In this document: positions 58,973-64,000 of the stretch, in pieces
Numbering within the stretch: position 1 is the stretch's first letter
How the letters are laid out: every line of letters starts with the position of its first letter
From: Bradyrhizobium sp. SRS-191
GTDB taxonomy: Bacteria > Pseudomonadota > Alphaproteobacteria > Rhizobiales > Xanthobacteraceae
Reading direction: 5' to 3'
Assembly: GCF_024586915.1 (NCBI RefSeq)
Contig: NZ_JANBVS010000007.1
Span: 248,001-312,000, forward strand
DNA: 64,000 bases
Made by a program: the position numbers and the translations under genes
The notes under the pieces: generated by a model
Seen by the model: only the letters and a program-made list of their open reading frames with translations
Told to the model about the DNA's origin: nothing
Database searches by the model: none

Positions 58973-60364
58973 ATGAGCAACAAGATGTGGGGCGGCCGGT
59001 TCACGGAACGTCCCGACGCCATCATGGAGGACATCAACGTCTCGATCGACGTCGATCGCCACCTCTACGCGCAGGATATCGCCGCGTCCAAGGCGCACGC
59101 CGCCATGCTCGCCGCCCAGGGCATCATCACCTCGGGTGATGCGAAAAATATCGCCAAGGGTCTAGACACGATCCTGTCAGAGATCACCAAGGGCTCGTTC
59201 GAGTTCAAGCGCGCGCTCGAAGACATCCATATGAACGTCGAGAGCCGGCTGTCCGAGCTGATCGGCCCCGCCGCCGGCCGGCTGCACACCGCGCGCTCCC
59301 GCAACGACCAGGTCGCGACCGATTTCCGCCTGTTCGTCCGCGACGAGCTCGACGACATCGACGCGGCGCTGGCGGCCTACCAGCAGGCGCTCGCGACCCG
59401 CGCGCTCGAATTCGCCGGCACTGTCATGCCCGGCTTCACCCATCTCCAGACCGCCCAGCCCGTGACCTTCGGCCACCACCTGCTGGCCTATGTCGAGATG
59501 GCCGGCCGCGACCGCGGTCGCTTCCTCGATGCCCGCAAGCGCCTCAACGAATCCCCGCTGGGCGCGGCCGCGCTCGCCGGCACCTCGTTCCCGATCGACC
59601 GCCACGCCACGGCGGAAGCGCTCGGCTTCGACCGCCCGATGGCCAATTCGCTCGACGCCGTCTCCGACCGCGACTTCGTGCTGGAGACGCTGTCGGCCGC
59701 GTCGATCTGCGCCGTGCATCTGTCGCGCTTCGCCGAGGAGATCGTGATCTGGACCTCGCCTTTGGTCGGTCTGATCAAGCTGTCGGACAAGTTCACCACC
59801 GGCTCCTCGATCATGCCGCAGAAGCGCAATCCGGACGCCGCCGAGCTCGTCCGCGCCAAAACGGGGCGCGTCATCGGCGCGCTCAACGGGCTCCTGATCG
59901 TCATGAAGGGCCTGCCGCTCGCCTATCAGAAGGACATGCAGGAGGATAAGCAGGGCGCGATGGAGGCCTTCGCGGCGCTGTCGCTCGCCATCCGCGCCAT
60001 GACCGGCATGGCGCTCGACCTGGTGCCCGACGAAGCCCGCATGAAGGCCGCCGCCGGCGAGGGCTACGCCACCGCCACCGATCTCGCCGACTGGCTGGTC
60101 CGGACCCTCAAGATGCCGTTCCGCGAGGCCCACCACGTGACGGGGCGCATCGTCGCGCTGGCGTCGAAGCAGGGCGTGGCGCTGCACGAGCTGCCGCTGA
60201 AGGCGATGCAAGAGGTCGAGCCCAAGATCACCGCCGACGTGCTCGGCGTGCTCTCGGTCGAATCCTCCGTGAAGAGCCGCACCAGCTTCGGCGGCACCGC
60301 GCCGAAGAACGTGGCGTCGCAGGCCAAGGCCTGGCTGAAGCGGCTGGAAAAGCAGCGAAAGTAG
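58973..60364 (+). CDS. argH: Argininosuccinate lyase
   Basis: This encodes 463 residues starting [15 protein letters not shown], the typical start; the long frame from 58397 is overlapping antisense to tlpA and not real. The fumarase-superfamily signature is [20 protein letters not shown], with the catalytic serine loop. Other conserved stretches are [29 protein letters not shown] and [22 protein letters not shown]. It splits argininosuccinate into arginine and fumarate, the last step in arginine synthesis. lptM and lysA follow, the usual rhizobial order. Confidence 0.97.
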   Translation: MSNKMWGGRFTERPDAIMEDINVSIDVDRHLYAQDIAASKAHAAMLAAQGIITSGDAKNIAKGLDTILSEITKGSFEFKRALEDIHMNVESRLSELIGPAAGRLHTARSRNDQVATDFRLFVRDELDDIDAALAAYQQALATRALEFAGTVMPGFTHLQTAQPVTFGHHLLAYVEMAGRDRGRFLDARKRLNESPLGAAALAGTSFPIDRHATAEALGFDRPMANSLDAVSDRDFVLETLSAASICAVHLSRFAEEIVIWTSPLVGLIKLSDKFTTGSSIMPQKRNPDAAELVRAKTGRVIGALNGLLIVMKGLPLAYQKDMQEDKQGAMEAFAALSLAIRAMTGMALDLVPDEARMKAAAGEGYATATDLADWLVRTLKMPFREAHHVTGRIVALASKQGVALHELPLKAMQEVEPKITADVLGVLSVESSVKSRTSFGGTAPKNVASQAKAWLKRLEKQRK

Positions 60365-60458
60365 GGCTCGGTCTGCAAATTTGATCGCCATTTGATTACC
60401 TTGGCGTGGCACTCCGGCACTCGTCAGGGCGGATCAACCTCTGTATGGTGCCGCCCGC

Positions 60459-60752
60459 ATGGGGATTTCACACGTGACTAGCGCTCGCCGTCCAACCTCC
60501 GTCGCCCGGGTCGTTCTCGTCCTCGGCGCTTCCGCGCTGCTGCTCGCCGCCTGCGGCCGCAAGGGCCCGTTGGACCTGCCCGCCAAATCCCCGCCGGCCC
60601 CGCAAATGTCGGCCGCGCCGACCGACACCGCGACGGAAAACGCCAACAAGCCCGGCGTCTTCAACTCCGGCTACGGCGCCGACGGCGCCCCCGCCGCCTC
60701 GCGCGGCCAGAAGAAACCGTTCTTCCTGGATCCGCTGCTGGACAGCAAATAG
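60459..60752 (+). CDS. lptM: Small lipoprotein LptM (YifL-like)
   Basis: This encodes 97 residues from the ATG at 60459; a GTG at 60474 would also do. A signal with lipobox LLLAACGRKGPLDLP puts the lipidated cysteine near residue 32, and the CGRKGPL sequence directly after is the LptM/YifL hallmark. The tail is Pro/Ala/Asn-rich and ends KKPFFLDPLLDSK. In E. coli LptM assists assembly of the LptD lipopolysaccharide translocon. The position between argH and lysA agrees with other alphaproteobacteria. Confidence 0.88.
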   Translation: MGISHVTSARRPTSVARVVLVLGASALLLAACGRKGPLDLPAKSPPAPQMSAAPTDTATENANKPGVFNSGYGADGAPAASRGQKKPFFLDPLLDSK

Positions 60753-60767
60753 GGCCTGCCGCCGTCG

Positions 60768-60912
60768 CGGCCCCGTAGGAACGGGAGAGGTCGGATTGCA
60801 TCGTCAGATGCAATCCGGGTGAGGGGGTAAAGGTCTCACCGTGCACACCTCCCGTGCGTCTGCCCCTCACCCCGACCCTCTCCCCGTAAGAACGGGGCGA
60901 GGGGGCGCACCG
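60768..60912. repeat. Palindromic intergenic repeat, CTCTCCCC/GGGGGAG type
   Basis: A small hairpin (GATTGCATC and GATGCAATC around 60792-60820) and a CCCCTCACC/GGTGAGGGG pairing lie within the unit, between lptM and lysA. It resembles the elements at 25799 and 39984. The rest of the gap 60753-61086 shows nothing else. Confidence 0.6.
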
Positions 60913-61086
60913 TCGCTGTGGCGAGAGTTCGAATCCGACTTCCTGGACATCTGTGATCTCGCCCGTTCATGAAGGCGGTCAATCCATGCCGTCCCCCGAC
61001 GTCCGCGAATTGACAATCCCCCTCATTTCCCGGCAATTCGCCGCCACAATCACCCACTCGCAGCCCCCGCGCGCGGACCCGAACCC

Positions 61087-62352
61087 ATGAACCATTTCGA
61101 CTACCGCGACGGCGTGCTGCACGCCGAGGCCGTCAATCTCGCCGAGCTCGCCGCCACCGTCGGCACCCCGTTCTACTGCTACTCCACCGCCACGCTGGAG
61201 CGGCACTACCGCGTGTTCGCGGAGGCCTTCGCCGGCCAGGACGTGCTGATCTGCTACGCCATGAAGGCCAATTCCAACCAGTCGGTGCTGCGCACCCTCG
61301 CAAAGCTCGGCGCCGGCGCCGACGTCGTCTCCGGCGGAGAGCTGAAGCGGGCGCTTTCGGCCGGCATCCCCTCCCGCAAGATCGTATTTTCAGGCGTCGG
61401 CAAGACCGAGGCCGAGCTACGCGCCGCTCTCGCCGCCGACATCCACTGCCTCAACATCGAGTCCGAGCCCGAGCTCGACCTGCTGGCGCGCCTCGCCGTC
61501 GAGACCGGCCACACCGCCCGCATCTCCATCCGCGTCAATCCGGACGTCGATGCCGGCACGCACGCAAAAATCTCGACCGGCAAGTCGGAGAACAAGTTCG
61601 GCATTCCCTTGGACCACGCCCGCCGCGTCTACGCCCGCGCGGCCAAGATGCCCGGCATCAAGGTCACCGGCGTCGACGTCCATATCGGCAGCCAGATCAC
61701 CGATCTCGGCCCCATGGAGACCGCGTTCCGCATCCTCACCGAGTTCGTGCAGACGCTGCGCGCCGACGGCCACGACATCTCCCATGTCGATTTCGGCGGC
61801 GGCCTCGGCATCCCCTATCACATGGACCGCGCGGTGCCGCCGGAGCCCGCCGCCTATGCCGCGATGGTCAAGCGCATCTCGCACAATCTCGGCTGCACCC
61901 TGATGTTCGAGCCCGGCCGCATGATCGTCGGCAATGCCGGCATCCTCATTGCCAAGGTGATCTATGTGAAGCACGGCGAGGCCAAGAACTTCGTCATCAT
62001 CGACGCCGCGATGAACGATTTGATCCGCCCGACGCTGTACGAGGCGCATCACGACATCCTCCCCGTGAAGCAGGCCGCGCCGAACGCGCCCGCTTTCATA
62101 GCCGACGTCGTCGGCCCGGTCTGCGAAAGCGGCGACTACCTCGCGCTCGACCGCGCGCTGCCCGAGCCCAAGCCCGGCGACCTCCTCGCCATCATGACCG
62201 CAGGCGCCTACGGCGCCGTGCAGGCCTGCACCTACAACACCCGCGCGCTGGTGCCGGAGGTGCTGGTCAAGGGCGACAAGTCGGCGGTGATCCGGCCGCG
62301 CATCGAGGTCGAGCAACTGATCGCGATGGACACGCCGGCGCCGTGGTTGTGA
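61087..62352 (+). CDS. lysA: Diaminopimelate decarboxylase
   Basis: This encodes 421 residues. The PLP lysine lies in ICYAMKANSNQSVL. Conserved motifs include VDVHIGSQITDLGP, SHVDFGGGLGIPYH and MFEPGRMIVGNAG. The active-site Cys is in VVGPVCESGDYLALDR, and the late AGAYGAVQACTYNTRALVPEVLV gives the substrate tyrosine. It decarboxylates meso-diaminopimelate to lysine. It follows lptM, and together with argH forms a conserved group upstream of tlpA's divergent promoter. Confidence 0.96.
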   Translation: MNHFDYRDGVLHAEAVNLAELAATVGTPFYCYSTATLERHYRVFAEAFAGQDVLICYAMKANSNQSVLRTLAKLGAGADVVSGGELKRALSAGIPSRKIVFSGVGKTEAELRAALAADIHCLNIESEPELDLLARLAVETGHTARISIRVNPDVDAGTHAKISTGKSENKFGIPLDHARRVYARAAKMPGIKVTGVDVHIGSQITDLGPMETAFRILTEFVQTLRADGHDISHVDFGGGLGIPYHMDRAVPPEPAAYAAMVKRISHNLGCTLMFEPGRMIVGNAGILIAKVIYVKHGEAKNFVIIDAAMNDLIRPTLYEAHHDILPVKQAAPNAPAFIADVVGPVCESGDYLALDRALPEPKPGDLLAIMTAGAYGAVQACTYNTRALVPEVLVKGDKSAVIRPRIEVEQLIAMDTPAPWL

Positions 62353-62404
62353 GGGAGTGGCTGCCGCGCAAGCAGCTCGCGCTGTTGCGCGCATCTGCCT
62401 CCAC

Positions 62405-62495
62405 ATCGTCATGGCCGGGCCTGTCCCGGCCATCCACGTCGTCCGGCATCCTGGGAACGACGTGGATGCCCGGGACAAGCCCGGGCATGACGATG
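62405..62495. repeat. Palindromic intergenic repeat, GTCATGGCCGGG type
   Basis: GTCATGGCCGGG and CCCGGCCATCCACGTC make the left half. GACGTGGATGCCCGGG and CCCGGGCATGAC make the right half. The whole resembles 35214-35320, with the two halves inverted. It lies in the 304-base gap after lysA, where no gene is evident. Confidence 0.75.
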
Positions 62496-62656
62496 TAACT
62501 GATCGGCAGGCGTTCCTGCCGCGATTGCCCAGTTCATGCTAGGCGTCGTCATCCTCCTCTGCCACGGCGGCGACACGCGCAGCTTCAGCCGTGCGCCTTA
62601 CGCTGCGCCGAAACTCCGGATCCTTTGCATCGTCACGGCAGATTCAACGGGACTCG

Positions 62657-63013
62657 ATGATGACCACCCTGGACAGCCGCGTGATCGAACTCGTCGAGCA
62701 GGTGATGGCTTGGCTGGTCAGCGGGAATTTCCCTGCCGTCGAAGTCCGTTCGCGAGGCCTCCGCTTGTCGGCCGAGATGATGCGGCAGGCCATCGAGGAT
62801 TATGGCCGGACGTTGGTCATGCCTCCCAGCGAGGCCTTCGCGAGCATGGATGTGATTCGCGTGGCCGATGCGGGCAGGCGGGCGTGGTCAATCCGCTTCG
62901 ACCTGTGGACGAAGGAGGAAGGCCGGTCGGATCTCTCGCTCGAATGCACAATTGTCGACCGATGCGATGGCCACGCCCTCGATCTGACTGTTGACGATAT
63001 TCACGTGTTGTGA
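62657..63013 (+). CDS. Conserved small protein (DUF7668-like)
   Basis: This encodes 118 residues starting MMTTLDSRVIELVEQVMAWL; the frame extends to 62591 but without sites. Characteristic parts are QAIEDYGRTLVMPPSEAF, WSIRFDLWTKEEGRSDLSLECTI and the final LTVDDIHVL. I recall this pattern as DUF7668, often found alone in bacteria, and I know of no proven function. It has no signal or membrane segment and looks like a small alpha/beta protein. Confidence 0.65.
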   Translation: MMTTLDSRVIELVEQVMAWLVSGNFPAVEVRSRGLRLSAEMMRQAIEDYGRTLVMPPSEAFASMDVIRVADAGRRAWSIRFDLWTKEEGRSDLSLECTIVDRCDGHALDLTVDDIHVL

Positions 63014-63048
63014 CCATCAGGCTCTTTGTAGCAAAGGACCCCCACCCA

Positions 63049-64000
63049 TGAGCATTCGCGTCGGCATCGTCGGGATCTCCGGTTTTGGCGGCGGCGAGGC
63101 GATGCGCCTGATCGCCGGGCATCCCGCGTTCGAGCTGGTCTACGCCGCGGGCGAGGGCAGCGCCGGCCAGCGGCTGGTGGAGCGCTTCCCCGGCGTGCCC
63201 GGCAAGCTCGCCGATCTCGTGATCGAGAAGTGGGACCCCGCGCGCCTGCCGCAACTCGACGTGCTCTTCGCCTCGCTCCCCACCGGCGCCTCGCGCGACG
63301 CGCTGGCGCGCATCCCGCGCGAGGTGAGGATCGTCGATATCGGCGGCGACCACCGCTATGCCGACGGCTGGACCTACGGCCTCGCCGATGTCTGGTCCGA
63401 GGAGATCGCGGGCAAGTCCCGCATCGCCAATCCCGGCTGCTTCCCGGCGGCGGCGCTGACCGCGCTGGCGCCGCTGCTGGCCAACAGGCTGATCGCGCCC
63501 GACAACATCGTGATCGATGCCAAGACCGGCATCTCCGGCGCCGGCCGCGGCGGCGGCACAGGCTTCGGCTACGCCGAAAGCAACGAGAACCTTATCCCCT
63601 ACGGCCTGCTCAAGCACGTCCACATGCCCGAGATCGAACGGACGATCGGGCGGATCAGCGGCGGCAGCGCCGCAGGCCTCGTGTTCACGCCGCATCTGGT
63701 GCCGATGACCCGCGGCATCCTCGCCACCATCTACGCCCGCGGCCGCGCCACGTCAGAACAGTGCCTGGACGCCGCCCGCCGCTTCTACGACGGCCGTGCC
63801 TTCGTCCGCGTCACCGACAAGCCGCCGCACACCAAATGGGCCGCTGGCTCCAACCTAGCCTTCGTCAGCTACGCCGCCGACCCCGAGCGCAATCTGGTGA
63901 TCGCGCTCGGCGTTGTCGACAATCTCGGCAAGGGCGCCGCCGGGCAGGCGGTGCAGAATGCGAATTTGATGTGCGGGCTGCCGGAGACGGCGGGGCTGGA
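63049..64000 (+). CDS. argC: N-acetyl-gamma-glutamyl-phosphate reductase, start (runs off the window)
   Basis: The frame is open from the ATG at 63049 to the window end, giving at least 317 residues with a good AAAGGA site about nine bases upstream. The NADP-binding start is MSIRVGIVGISGFGGGEAMRL. The catalytic cysteine is in SRIANPGCFPAA, and TGISGAGRGGGTGF and LLKHVHMPEIE complete the reductase site. The enzyme reduces N-acetylglutamyl phosphate in arginine synthesis. The C-terminus is outside the window. Confidence 0.92.

Overview
The window looks like chromosome from a Bradyrhizobium-type alphaproteobacterium (Rhizobiales). The evidence is very high GC with long shadow frames on both strands, Bradyrhizobium-style palindromic intergenic repeats, and the neighbourhood twin-TM protein / PduO-type adenosyltransferase / etfBA / hydroxyacyl-CoA dehydrogenase / tlpA / argH / lptM / lysA. 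I infer the genus from memory of such genomes; no database was searched. Most of the window is ordinary chromosome. I see no transposase, integrase, phage gene or CRISPR array.

Layout. 1-5.9 kb: the end of an MFS transporter, small exported and hypothetical proteins, a trimeric autotransporter (YadA type) translationally coupled to a small exported protein, two copies of a dispersed repeat, and tRNA-Leu(CAA). 6-10.4 kb: dsbB, an AbrB-type membrane protein, two divergent Cys-motif exported proteins, a TauE/SafE transporter and a Tat-exported DsbA-like oxidoreductase. 10.5-17.5 kb: a ClpP-fold protein with an uncharacterised membrane protein, an alpha/beta hydrolase, an RTX lipase and an HtrA-like protein lacking its catalytic triad. 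17.6-20.9 kb: a four-gene overlapping operon headed by a Tat-exported FAD oxidase. 21-26.5 kb: an acyl-CoA ligase, an AraC regulator divergent from a copper amine oxidase, and a Cys-rich copper-binding protein. 26.6-35 kb: a lone Flp pilin, a winged-helix/TPR regulator, an epoxide-hydrolase-like protein, a GNAT acetyltransferase, two tandem paralogous membrane proteins of unknown function and an Hsp70-like ATPase.

35-42 kb: an amidohydrolase, an rtcB-prfH operon (RNA ligase plus release-factor homologue), a small membrane protein, an APH-fold kinase and a third copy of the dispersed repeat. 42-54 kb: an amino-acid permease, an MgtC/DUF4010 protein, a GGDEF-EAL protein, an HNH endonuclease, an NHL-repeat protein, a 3-methyladenine glycosylase, a frameshifted YcgL-type nucleotidyltransferase overlapping gluQ, a soluble hybrid kinase with a basic AT-hook-bearing N-terminus, and a YihY protein. 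54-64 kb: housekeeping genes for the cobalamin cofactor, electron-transfer flavoprotein, beta-hydroxyacyl-CoA oxidation, TlpA, and arginine and lysine biosynthesis, ending inside argC.

The strongest unexplained signal is the dispersed repeat (2.25, 5.2 and 41.4 kb). Its 3' part folds into an RNA-like branched structure, and one hairpin differs between copies by two compensatory base-pair changes. Other points of interest are the rtcB-prfH rRNA-repair-type module, the tandem membrane paralogues with a shared tail motif, the HtrA pseudoprotease, the AT-hook hybrid kinase and the frameshift before gluQ.
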